Positions 1-6,191 of a stretch of 6,646 nt of DNA are shown here, one piece after another. A program made the position numbers and the translations under genes. Within the stretch, counting starts at the first letter, position 1. Each line of letters begins with the position of its first letter. A model generated the notes under the pieces. It did no database searches. It was not told the origin of the DNA and was given only the letters and a program-made list of their open reading frames with translations. Source of the stretch: Paludibacter sp. (GTDB lineage: Bacteria; Bacteroidota; Bacteroidia; Bacteroidales; Paludibacteraceae); NCBI GenBank assembly GCA_028705705.1, contig JAQWCZ010000113.1, positions 1 through 6,646 of the forward strand, given 5' to 3'.

Positions 1-1
1 T

Positions 2-3000
2 AATATCAATTTTTCTATTTATGGCAGTTCGCCGGCGATTGTTGAGATGGAAGCTACATCCAAATTGGAGGCCATGTTAGGCAGAATGAGTGGGGTAAGG
101 AAAATATCTTCAAATTCAGGAAACGGATGGGGGAATATATTGATTCAGTTAGACCGGCATGTCGATCCGGCATCAGCCCGTTTTGAAGTTTCATCCATCA
201 TCAGACAGGCTTGGCCTAAGTTGCCGGATAATATCAGTTATCCCTCGGTTTCGCTTCGAAATTCGGATGATAATGCAAAAAAGAATTTTTTAAGTTATTC
301 ACTTGTAGCTCCGGCTTCTCCCATTGTAATCCAGCAATATGCTGAGAATATCATCAAAACGCGGTTGTCGGACATTGATGGGCTTAATCAGATCAATGTG
401 AGTGGTGCTAATCCGATGGAGTGGCAACTGGAATATGATTACAAACAATTAGAAAGATTGAAAGTGTCAGTGAATGAGATACAGGGTGCTATCAATCAAT
501 ATCTGAAAAACGAATCAATCGGCTTAGTTAGTTTTAGTGATATGCATGGTAAACGCAATCAGTTTATTCCTGTCTCAATAACTCCACCTTTTTATAATGA
601 TGTAGCTATTGAGGATGTGCTGAAACAAATTGAAATCAAAAAAACGGAAACAAACCGGATTATCCGTATAGCTGATGTGGTTTCGATACGAAGAGCAGAG
701 TCGCAACCAACCGGGTATTATCGTATCAATGGCCACAACACAATTTATATTACCATGATGGCTGAGGAGACTGCAAATCAGCTTGAGCTTGCCAAAAAAG
801 TAAAGGAAAGGTTGTTTAAGACTCAGGAAGATTTTCCAACAGGTTATTCAATCCAAAAAGCTTATGATGCAACTGATTATATAAAAGAAGAATTGCAAAA
901 AATCTATTTTCGTGCTGGTCTGACGATCTTTATTTTGTTGATTTTCGTGTTGCTGGTTTACCGGAGACTTAAATACATGCTTTTGATAGTTCTTTCATTG
1001 GTGATATGTCTTGCTGTTTCAGTAATATTTTATTATTTGCTCGGGATAGAAATACAATTGTATTCACTTGCCGGAATTACGATCTCCCTGACATTAATCA
1101 TTGATAACATCATTGTTTTATCCGATCAGATAATCAACAGGGGAAATAAAAAGGCTTTTCTTGCCATTTTGGCTGCTTCGGTTACTACCATGGGGGCATT
1201 GACCATCATCTTTTTCTTAGAAGAAAAAATACGGCTTAATCTGAGGGATTTCGCTGTTGTAATTATGATTAACCTGGCAGTTTCATTGCTTGTGTCCCTG
1301 TTTTTAGTGCCTGCACTTATCAACAAGTTGAGAATTAAAAACAAGGTGTCACGGGAAAAAAAGTTGCGTCCGGATTCAGGTGTTAAAGCTTTGTTTAAAA
1401 GGTTGATATCGCTGAGAAGCTTGTCGCGCTTTAATCGAATTTACACAGGAATGATCCGGTTCATGTGGCGATGGAAGATTGCTTTTTTCGCGCTTATCAT
1501 TTTGTTGTTCGGACTACCCGTATTTATGCTACCGGATAAAATTGAAAAGGACAATCGGTTTGCTCAGCTGTATAATAATACATTGGGGTCGGAGTTTTAT
1601 AAAGAGAAACTCAAAACACATGTAAATAAAATATTGGGAGGAACCTGGAGGTTGTTTGTGCAAAAAGTATATAACGGCTCCTATTTTGAAAGCGACAGGG
1701 AAGAAACCAGCTTGTTTATAACAGCTACTTTGCCCAATGGTTCCACGCTTACGCACATGAACGATTTGATTCAACGTATGGAGGCGTACATCGCTGAATT
1801 TGAAGGAGTCAGTCAGTTTGAAACGAATGTGTATAGCGCGAATCGTGCAGGTATCAACATCCGTTTTACGAAAGCGTATCAACGAAGCGGTTTTCCCCAT
1901 CAGTTGAAGGCTAAGCTGATATCTAAATCACTCGAACTTGGTGGTGGAAGTTGGAGCGTGTATGGTGTCGGCGACGGATTCAGCAATGATATCAGAGAAG
2001 GAGCGGGTTCCTATCGGATTGTGATGTTCGGATTTAATTACGATGAATTATATGCCCATGCAGAGAAGCTGAAAAAGCAATTGCTGGGATATCGTAGGAT
2101 TAAAGAAGTTACGATTAATTCAGAATTTAGTTGGCATAAAGATGATTATCAAGAGTTCAGTTTTGATTTGAATCATGAACGTATGGCCAAAGAAGGTGTA
2201 CAACCCTATCAATTGTTTGCTGCTATAAAACCTGTTTTTGAAAAAGGGACACAGGTTGCCCGGATTACAAATGCGGCTAACACCGATCGAATTATGCTGA
2301 GATCAAAACAGTCAGAGCAATACAATGTGTGGGATATGCAAAATATACCTATAAAGTTAGGCGATAATGAGTTTAAACTATCTGAATTACTAACAATTGA
2401 GAAATATCAAGCTCCGAAAAAAATATCAAAAGAAAATCAGCAATATCGCTTATGTCTTCAATATGAATATATTGGTGCTTATGAACAGGGTAGGAAGGTG
2501 TTGGAAAATGTAGTCGAAAGTTATCGGAATGAATTGCCTGTCGGATATGCTGTAAATGCAGAAGAAAATCACTATGGATGGGGGAAAAGCGAAAATAAAC
2601 AGTACTGGTTGCTTGGAGTTGTGTTTCTCATCATTTACTTTTGTTCGGGTATCTTATTTAATTCATTGCGTCAGCCATTCCACGTCATTTTTATTATACC
2701 GCTTTCTTTTATCGGGATTTTTCTGAGTTTTTACTGGTTCAAGATTAATTTCGATCAGGGTGGTTTTGCCGCTTTTATATTGTTATCGGGTCTAACGGTG
2801 AATGCAAATATATACATCATCAATGAATATAACAATATACTAAAAAACAGGAGTATATCACCATTAAACGCTTATATAAAGGCATGGAACGCCAAAGTGC
2901 GTCCTGTGTTTTTAACGATATTTTCTACTATCATCGGTTTTGTCCCGTTTATTATTGGCTACAAGGAGAGTTTTTGGTTCCCATTAGCTGTGGGAACAAT

Positions 3001-3085
3001 CGGAGGACTGATCGTCTCTTTTGTGGTGATGTTTTTGTTTCTGTCGCTTTTTCTGGTAGGTAAGAAAATAAAGCAGACAAACTAA
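2..3085 (+). CDS. RND-family efflux permease, 5'-truncated by window edge
   Basis: Inner-membrane proton-driven pump of the AcrB/ACR_tran superfamily, which normally works with a periplasmic adaptor and a TolC-like outer-membrane channel; neither is in the window. The frame is open to the left edge, so the ATG at 47 is internal. Comparison with the family suggests about 40-50 N-terminal residues, including TM1, are missing. Counting from the Met at 47: the first porter domain runs to about 285 (TSKLEAMLGRMSGVRKI is the usual early segment), TM2-TM6 lie at about 289-430, TM7 at about 475-495, the second porter domain at about 495-850, and TM8-TM12 at about 853-1005. The TM4 motif is IIDN (D353, N354) rather than the common DD, and TM10 reads GLTVNANIYIINEY (915-928), with Asn where AcrB has its relay Lys. 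The sequence resembles a Bacteroidetes-type RND subgroup known to me only by general pattern. The substrate cannot be told. The family assignment is firm. Confidence 0.93.
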   Translation, partial: NINFSIYGSSPAIVEMEATSKLEAMLGRMSGVRKISSNSGNGWGNILIQLDRHVDPASARFEVSSIIRQAWPKLPDNISYPSVSLRNSDDNAKKNFLSYSLVAPASPIVIQQYAENIIKTRLSDIDGLNQINVSGANPMEWQLEYDYKQLERLKVSVNEIQGAINQYLKNESIGLVSFSDMHGKRNQFIPVSITPPFYNDVAIEDVLKQIEIKKTETNRIIRIADVVSIRRAESQPTGYYRINGHNTIYITMMAEETANQLELAKKVKERLFKTQEDFPTGYSIQKAYDATDYIKEELQKIYFRAGLTIFILLIFVLLVYRRLKYMLLIVLSLVICLAVSVIFYYLLGIEIQLYSLAGITISLTLIIDNIIVLSDQIINRGNKKAFLAILAASVTTMGALTIIFFLEEKIRLNLRDFAVVIMINLAVSLLVSLFLVPALINKLRIKNKVSREKKLRPDSGVKALFKRLISLRSLSRFNRIYTGMIRFMWRWKIAFFALIILLFGLPVFMLPDKIEKDNRFAQLYNNTLGSEFYKEKLKTHVNKILGGTWRLFVQKVYNGSYFESDREETSLFITATLPNGSTLTHMNDLIQRMEAYIAEFEGVSQFETNVYSANRAGINIRFTKAYQRSGFPHQLKAKLISKSLELGGGSWSVYGVGDGFSNDIREGAGSYRIVMFGFNYDELYAHAEKLKKQLLGYRRIKEVTINSEFSWHKDDYQEFSFDLNHERMAKEGVQPYQLFAAIKPVFEKGTQVARITNAANTDRIMLRSKQSEQYNVWDMQNIPIKLGDNEFKLSELLTIEKYQAPKKISKENQQYRLCLQYEYIGAYEQGRKVLENVVESYRNELPVGYAVNAEENHYGWGKSENKQYWLLGVVFLIIYFCSGILFNSLRQPFHVIFIIPLSFIGIFLSFYWFKINFDQGGFAAFILLSGLTVNANIYIINEYNNILKNRSISPLNAYIKAWNAKVRPVFLTIFSTIIGFVPFIIGYKESFWFPLAVGTIGGLIVSFVVMFLFLSLFLVGKKIKQTN

Positions 3086-3100
3086 TCTTTAATTAAAGAT
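3085..3100. terminator. AT-rich palindrome between convergent genes, possible weak bidirectional terminator
   Basis: ATCTTTAATTAAAGAT is a perfect 16-base palindrome. It overlaps the last base of the RND stop codon and lies 11 bases beyond the nspC stop. As RNA it gives a 6-bp stem with an AATT loop on either strand. There is no G+C clamp and no T-tract, so termination is inferred from its place between convergent genes rather than from its strength. Confidence 0.3.
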
Positions 3101-3111
3101 GTAATGTCAAT

Positions 3112-4245
3112 TCACGACAACCTTCCCTTATAATCCTCATACCCAAATTCCCTCACCAGCCTGAACTCATTGTCTTTTGTCCAAATGCCAATCGAAGGGT
3201 GACTAACACCGTTAAACATGGTGGTTTTTACCATCGTGTAATGAATCATGTCTTCGAAGATGATGTGGTCGCCGGGTTGCAAGGGTTTGTCGAATGACCA
3301 GTCGCCATAGAAATCGCCGGCCAGACAGCTGTTGCCTCCCATGCGGTAGGTCGGTTTGCCGGGAGCGGCATCGGTGGCTCCCACGATGGACGGTTTATAA
3401 GGCATTTCGAGACAGTCGGGCATGTGGCAGGAGAAAGAAACATCCAGCATGGCCGTTTTGACGCCTTTGTTTTCAACGATATCCAACACGGTAGCAATCA
3501 GGTCGCCGGTTCTCCAGGCAAAAGCACTGCCGGGTTCTAAGATGAGTTGCAGATGCGGGTGTTTCGCTTTGAAAGCCTTGAGTACCTGTATCAGGTGTTC
3601 GGCGTTGTATCCTTCGCGGGTCATCAGGTGACCGCCGCCCATGTTCAGCCATTTAATCTGACTGAACAGGTGACCGAATTTTTGTTCAACCACCAGCAAG
3701 GTTCTTTCCAAATCGAAGGAATTGCTTTCGCAGAGGGTGTGAAAGTGCAAGCCTTCAACACCGGCAGGTAAACTATCCCCCAGCTTTTCAGCGATGATAC
3801 CCAGCCGAGAGCCGGGCGAGCAGGGATTGTACAAATCCGTACCTACATCTGAAAATTCAGGATTGATGCGCAGCCCGCAGGATATATTATAAAATTGGGT
3901 GCGGGGATAAAATTTTTTAAACTGAGCGAGTGAATTGAATGTGATGTGACTGCTGTACTGCATGATTTCATCAAACTCTTTCTCGGAGTATGCAGGAGCA
4001 TAAGTATGTGCCGGACTTCCCATTTCCTCGAAAGCCAACCTGGCTTCAGCCAAAGAACTGGCTGTAGAGCAGGGGATATACTCCCTGACAATCGGGAAAG
4101 CACTCCACATGGCAAAAGCCTTGAAGGCCAGGATAATTTCAACACCAGCCTGATTCTTAACCGAGCGAATTAGCTCCAAATTATTGCGAAACTTCACCTC
4201 ATCCAGCACAAAACATGGAGAAGGAATTTGATTGTAATTGATCAT
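3112..4245 (-). CDS. nspC: Carboxynorspermidine / carboxyspermidine decarboxylase
   Basis: A 377-residue cytoplasmic PLP enzyme of the fold-III (alanine racemase-like) decarboxylase group. It removes CO2 from carboxyspermidine or carboxynorspermidine, the last step of the SAM-independent polyamine route; in Bacteroidales the product is expected to be spermidine. Visible motifs are LAFKAF with K42 as the likely PLP Schiff-base lysine, HFHTLCE (167-173), the phosphate-binding GGGH (203-206), EPG (237-239), MPDCLEMPY (275-283), and NSCLAGD (305-311), whose Cys307/Asp311 match the C-x-x-x-D active-site region of related decarboxylases. Length is normal and no key residue is missing. The ATG start is preceded only by an A-rich stretch, as is usual in this phylum. 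The partner carboxynorspermidine dehydrogenase is not in the window. It lies 94 bases downstream of the CHR gene on the same strand and no -7 element is visible in that gap, so readthrough from the CHR promoter is plausible. Base composition is richer in G+C than in its neighbours. Confidence 0.95.
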   Translation of the reverse strand: MINYNQIPSPCFVLDEVKFRNNLELIRSVKNQAGVEIILAFKAFAMWSAFPIVREYIPCSTASSLAEARLAFEEMGSPAHTYAPAYSEKEFDEIMQYSSHITFNSLAQFKKFYPRTQFYNISCGLRINPEFSDVGTDLYNPCSPGSRLGIIAEKLGDSLPAGVEGLHFHTLCESNSFDLERTLLVVEQKFGHLFSQIKWLNMGGGHLMTREGYNAEHLIQVLKAFKAKHPHLQLILEPGSAFAWRTGDLIATVLDIVENKGVKTAMLDVSFSCHMPDCLEMPYKPSIVGATDAAPGKPTYRMGGNSCLAGDFYGDWSFDKPLQPGDHIIFEDMIHYTMVKTTMFNGVSHPSIGIWTKDNEFRLVREFGYEDYKGRLS

Positions 4246-4261
4246 GTTTCTTTTTTTTATA

Positions 4262-4333
4262 TCTACAGTCTACAGTCACCTGTCTCCGGTCTATATTAAA
4301 GCCTGTTAAACTATTCACTCTCCGCTCTCCGCT
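4262..4333. repeat. Degenerate 7-base tandem repeats between the CHR gene and nspC
   Basis: Plus-strand bases 4262-4296 split into five abutting heptamers: TCTACAG, TCTACAG, TCACCTG, TCTCCGG, TCTATAT, all starting TC. After a 21-base break, 4318-4333 reads CTCTCCG, CTCTCCG, CT, and its unit resembles the fourth heptamer. The period of 7 is exact within each block. The two blocks are not in phase with one another. No reading frame or clear promoter is seen in this gap. The function is unknown; it could be a decayed intergenic microsatellite. Confidence 0.65.
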
Positions 4334-4339
4334 AAAAAA

Positions 4340-4876
4340 CTACCGCCTCTTAAACGTCCCAAACGCCAACCCGCCTAAAATCGACAGTCCCACCACATAG
4401 GCAGGCGGCACCTTCACGATCCAGATAAGTACGATTACAGCAATCGGGATAAGGATTGTTTTATAATTGATATTGGCTGATTTAGCCATTCTCCACAAAG
4501 GTGCTGCAATAAGCGCAACCACGGCCGGACGAATTCCTTTGAAAATACGGTTGACGGTCGGATTTTCGCGCATATCAACAAAAAAAGTGGCAATCAGAAC
4601 AATGATGATAAAAGATGGAAGGGCGCATCCGACAGCAGCGGCAATACTGCCTTTTGTCCCTTTTAACTTGTATCCAACGAAAATTGAAGTATTTATCGCC
4701 ATAACACCCGGAGCCGACTGAGCCATTGCGAGCATATCGATAAATTCTCTTGCCACGATCCATTTTCTTCTGTCAACGACCTCTTTTTCAATCAATGGGA
4801 TCATGGCATAACCACCCCCGATGGTGAAAAAACCGATTCTGAAGAAGGTAATGAATAGTTGCCAGTATAATTTCAT
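4340..4876 (-). CDS. Short-chain CHR (ChrA-type) chromate transporter family protein
   Basis: A 178-residue inner-membrane protein made of a single CHR domain, against about 400 residues for two-domain ChrA. Diagnostic motifs are FFRIGFFTIGGGYAMIP (11-27), MAQSAPG (51-57), AINTSIFVGYKL (60-71), CALPSFIII (84-92) and IRPAVVALIAAP (115-126); the rest is hydrophobic, ending in KRR. The family is associated with chromate efflux, but many members have no proven substrate, so chromate is a label rather than a demonstrated role. Short CHR proteins usually come as two adjacent genes whose products are thought to act together in opposite membrane orientations. This one resembles the first member of such Bacteroidales pairs, and the second is missing: downstream come only short repeats and nspC. 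The ATG start is supported by the typical N-terminus and by a -7 promoter element 18 bases upstream, giving a very short leader and no Shine-Dalgarno sequence. Confidence 0.9.
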   Translation of the reverse strand: MKLYWQLFITFFRIGFFTIGGGYAMIPLIEKEVVDRRKWIVAREFIDMLAMAQSAPGVMAINTSIFVGYKLKGTKGSIAAAVGCALPSFIIIVLIATFFVDMRENPTVNRIFKGIRPAVVALIAAPLWRMAKSANINYKTILIPIAVIVLIWIVKVPPAYVVGLSILGGLAFGTFKRR

Positions 4877-4877
4877 G

Positions 4878-4897
4878 TTTGCATTTTAAAACGCAAA
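4878..4897. promoter_or_regulatory. Near-perfect 20-base palindrome at the CHR gene start, possible operator
   Basis: The arms TTTGCATTTT (4878-4887) and AAAACGCAAA (4888-4897) are complementary at 9 of 10 positions with no spacer. It ends one base before the CHR start codon, overlaps the -7 element, and covers the predicted transcription start. That is where a dimeric repressor would bind, or it could form a 5' hairpin. No regulator gene lies nearby, so the operator role is inference. Confidence 0.45.
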
Positions 4898-4901
4898 GAT
4901 A
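4894..4901 (-). promoter_or_regulatory. Bacteroidetes -7 promoter element for the CHR gene (and perhaps nspC)
   Basis: On the minus strand this reads TATCTTTG, a perfect TAnnTTTG. A -33 TTTG is not evident at the usual distance, where there is only a run of T. The start of transcription would fall roughly 4888-4892, leaving a leader of about 12-15 bases. Confidence 0.6.
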
Positions 4902-4931
4902 AAAAACATCTATCAGGTAAAAAAAACATCT
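4901..4931. repeat. Direct repeat AAAAAACATCT, copies 20 bases apart
   Basis: AAAAAACATCT occurs at 4901-4911 and again at 4921-4931, a start-to-start distance of 20 bases, close to two helical turns. Both copies lie between the divergent CHR and rpsU promoters. The A-tracts would be in phase and could bend the DNA or form a tandem protein site. Chance is possible in such AT-rich sequence. Confidence 0.4.
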
Positions 4932-4937
4932 GATTCT

Positions 4938-4968
4938 TTTGTTGATTAAAAAAACTTCTCTATCTTTG
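4938..4968 (+). promoter_or_regulatory. rpsU promoter (Bacteroidetes -33/-7 type)
   Basis: TTTG at 4938-4941 and TATCTTTG at 4961-4968 are separated by 19 bases and match the -33 TTTG / -7 TAnnTTTG consensus exactly. Transcription would begin near 4972, giving a leader of about 48 bases that is AT-rich and has no Shine-Dalgarno sequence before the rpsU ATG. Confidence 0.8.
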
Positions 4969-5019
4969 CAGTCCGAATTTGAAAATAATGAATTAATATA
5001 TAAAAACAGTTAAACAATT

Positions 5020-5211
5020 ATGATCGTAGTTCCTGTTAAAGAAGGCGAAAACATTGAAAGAGCGTTAAAAAAATTCAAACGTAAATTTGAAAAAAATGGT
5101 GTTGTAAAAGAACTCCGTCGTCGTCAGTGTTTTGATAAACCTTCTGTAGTACAGCGTGAGCAAAAAATGCATGCGGTTTATGTACAAAAGATGCAGCTTG
5201 GAGAAGAATAA
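5020..5211 (+). CDS. rpsU: 30S ribosomal protein bS21
   Basis: A 63-residue basic protein of the small-subunit platform. The start MIVVPVKEGENIERALKKFKR and the central ELRRRQCFDKPSVVQREQK are the standard bS21 signature, with the usual length for Bacteroidetes. In this phylum bS21, with bS18 and bS6, holds the 16S rRNA 3' tail in a pocket so that the anti-Shine-Dalgarno is hidden; this is known from Flavobacterium johnsoniae ribosomes. In many Flavobacteriales rpsU itself carries an extended Shine-Dalgarno that lets ribosomes lacking bS21 autoregulate it. Here the bases before the ATG (TTAAACAATT) show none, so that form of autoregulation is not evident. The gene heads a rightward cluster with xerC 81 bases downstream and hpf after it. 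Confidence 0.97.
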   Translation: MIVVPVKEGENIERALKKFKRKFEKNGVVKELRRRQCFDKPSVVQREQKMHAVYVQKMQLGEE

Positions 5212-5222
5212 AAACGAGGTTT

Positions 5223-5242
5223 AAATTATCTTAGGATAATTT
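5223..5242 (+). terminator. 8-bp AT-rich hairpin after rpsU, possible attenuator
   Basis: AAATTATC (5223-5230), loop TTAG, GATAATTT (5235-5242) form a perfect 8-bp stem 12 bases past the rpsU stop. Only two of the eight pairs are not A-T-only at the loop end in effect (one G-C pair closes the loop), and no T-run follows, so strong termination is unlikely. It could trim or protect the rpsU message, or partly separate its level from xerC. The 3' arm overlaps the candidate -33 box for xerC. Confidence 0.35.
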
Positions 5243-5271
5243 GTATTTCTGATTAATTTATTCTATTTTCG
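5240..5271 (+). promoter_or_regulatory. Candidate secondary promoter for xerC
   Basis: TTTG (5240-5243) is followed after 20 bases by TATTTTCG (5264-5271), one mismatch from TAnnTTTG. A start near 5275 would place the TTG at 5272 outside the message and leave a short leader before the ATG at 5293. The imperfect -7 box keeps confidence low. Confidence 0.35.
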
Positions 5272-5292
5272 TTGCAGAATTGGAACGAGGTT

Positions 5293-6177
5293 ATGATTAA
5301 CGGTTTTCTGCAATATTTACAGTATGAGAAGAACTATTCCTCTCATACTGTTTTGTCATATAAGAACGACCTCAATCAATTTCTTGTTTTTCTGGGGGTT
5401 GATATAGAACATTTCAATCCTGAGAAGATTCCTCCGGTCGATATCCAGCAATGGATCATAGCCTTGATGCAGCAGGGAATTTCAGCCCGCAGTATATCTC
5501 GTAAAATATCATCGTTGAAATCCTGTTGGAGATACATGCTCAAACGAGGTTTTGTCACGACTAATCCAACATTAAAAATTGTGCTTCCCAAAACAAAAAA
5601 GCCACTTCCGGTGTTTTTTAAACACAGAGAAGTGAGTCAGGTTATTGATGATCCTTTTGTTCCAATTGACGATTTTATACGTATGAGAGATTTGTTGTTG
5701 CTGGAAGTTTTTTACATGACCGGAATCAGGTTGTCTGAATTAATTTCCCTTCGCGATCAGGATGTTGATTTGGTTGCGGGAGAGTTGAGGGTAACAGGTA
5801 AGCGAAATAAGCAACGGATCATTCCTATAGATAAGGGTTTGTGCCGAAAAATTGCAGATCACCAACATAAAAGAAATGATTATATTGCAGGTCCTGCTCA
5901 ATATTTATTTGTAAGACCATCCGGAGAAAAAATGTATCCGAAACTTGTATATAATATTGTACACAGGATAATGTCGCAGGTCAGCAACCTCCCAAAGATA
6001 AGTCCCCATGTTTTACGTCATAGTTTTGCCACCGGTCTGTTGGATGGAGGGGCAGACATAAATGCAGTCAAAGAATTGTTGGGTCATAGTTCACTTGCGG
6101 CAACACAGGTGTATACCCATACCGGTTTTGGAGAGCTATACAATATATATAAACGGGCTCATCCCAGAGCCAAATAA
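5293..6177 (+). CDS. xerC: Tyrosine recombinase, XerC-type
   Basis: A cytoplasmic site-specific recombinase of 294 residues from the ATG at 5293, the usual size for Xer proteins. It is expected to act with a second Xer protein at the dif site to resolve chromosome dimers. The N-terminal core-binding (SAM-like) domain covers about 1-90. The C-terminal catalytic domain has the full active-site set: R146 in TGIRLSE, K170 in VTGKRNK, H239 and R242 in HVLRHSF, H265 in LLGHSS, and nucleophile Y274 in QVYTH. A TTG at 5272 would add seven residues, but the family normally begins near MINGFLQYLQYEKNYS, and a candidate promoter overlaps the TTG, so the ATG is preferred. The place between rpsU and hpf is one I recognise from Bacteroidales and fits a housekeeping Xer rather than a mobile-element integrase; no flanking repeats or cargo genes are seen. 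Calling it XerC rather than XerD rests on this context. Confidence 0.9.
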   Translation: MINGFLQYLQYEKNYSSHTVLSYKNDLNQFLVFLGVDIEHFNPEKIPPVDIQQWIIALMQQGISARSISRKISSLKSCWRYMLKRGFVTTNPTLKIVLPKTKKPLPVFFKHREVSQVIDDPFVPIDDFIRMRDLLLLEVFYMTGIRLSELISLRDQDVDLVAGELRVTGKRNKQRIIPIDKGLCRKIADHQHKRNDYIAGPAQYLFVRPSGEKMYPKLVYNIVHRIMSQVSNLPKISPHVLRHSFATGLLDGGADINAVKELLGHSSLAATQVYTHTGFGELYNIYKRAHPRAK

Positions 6178-6179
6178 AG

Positions 6180-6187
6180 AAGGAGGT
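6180..6187 (+). promoter_or_regulatory. Extended Shine-Dalgarno sequence of hpf
   Basis: AAGGAGGT is complementary over eight bases to the 16S rRNA 3' end (ACCUCCUU), with five bases between GGAGG and the ATG at 6192. No other gene with a visible start in this window has one. A small hairpin (GGCTC 6156-6160 / GAGCC 6167-6171) lies just upstream inside the end of xerC. Confidence 0.85.
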
Positions 6188-6191
6188 AGTT

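Noticed and set aside
1126..1900. Two minus-strand open frames of 72 and 123 codons inside the RND gene
   Set aside because: Antisense shadows of conserved RND coding sequence, with no ribosome-binding or promoter signal and biased composition.
3246..4173. Several open frames of 69-100 codons overlapping nspC on both strands
   Set aside because: They lie wholly within nspC in other frames, look like no known family and have no start signals; nspC itself has all its active-site motifs.
4467..4763. Open frames of 84 (+) and 62 (-) codons overlapping the CHR gene
   Set aside because: The true frame carries the CHR motifs throughout; these have no recognisable features.
4988..4996. Two-codon upstream frame ATG-AAT-TAA in the rpsU leader
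   Set aside because: So short a frame is expected by chance in AT-rich DNA, and no start signal supports it.
5272..5292. TTG at 5272 as the xerC start
   Set aside because: It adds seven residues not typical of the family, and the ATG at 5293 begins exactly where Xer N-termini usually do.
5214..5551. ACGAGGTT occurring three times (5214, 5285, 5544)
   Set aside because: An 8-base word with irregular spacing, one copy within coding sequence; the copy before xerC is too close to the ATG to be a normal Shine-Dalgarno. Probably coincidence.
5293..6177. Tyrosine recombinase as the mark of an integrated element next to a tRNA gene
   Set aside because: Length, motifs and location fit a housekeeping Xer protein; hpf intervenes, no attachment-site repeats are visible, and no mobile-element cargo is present.
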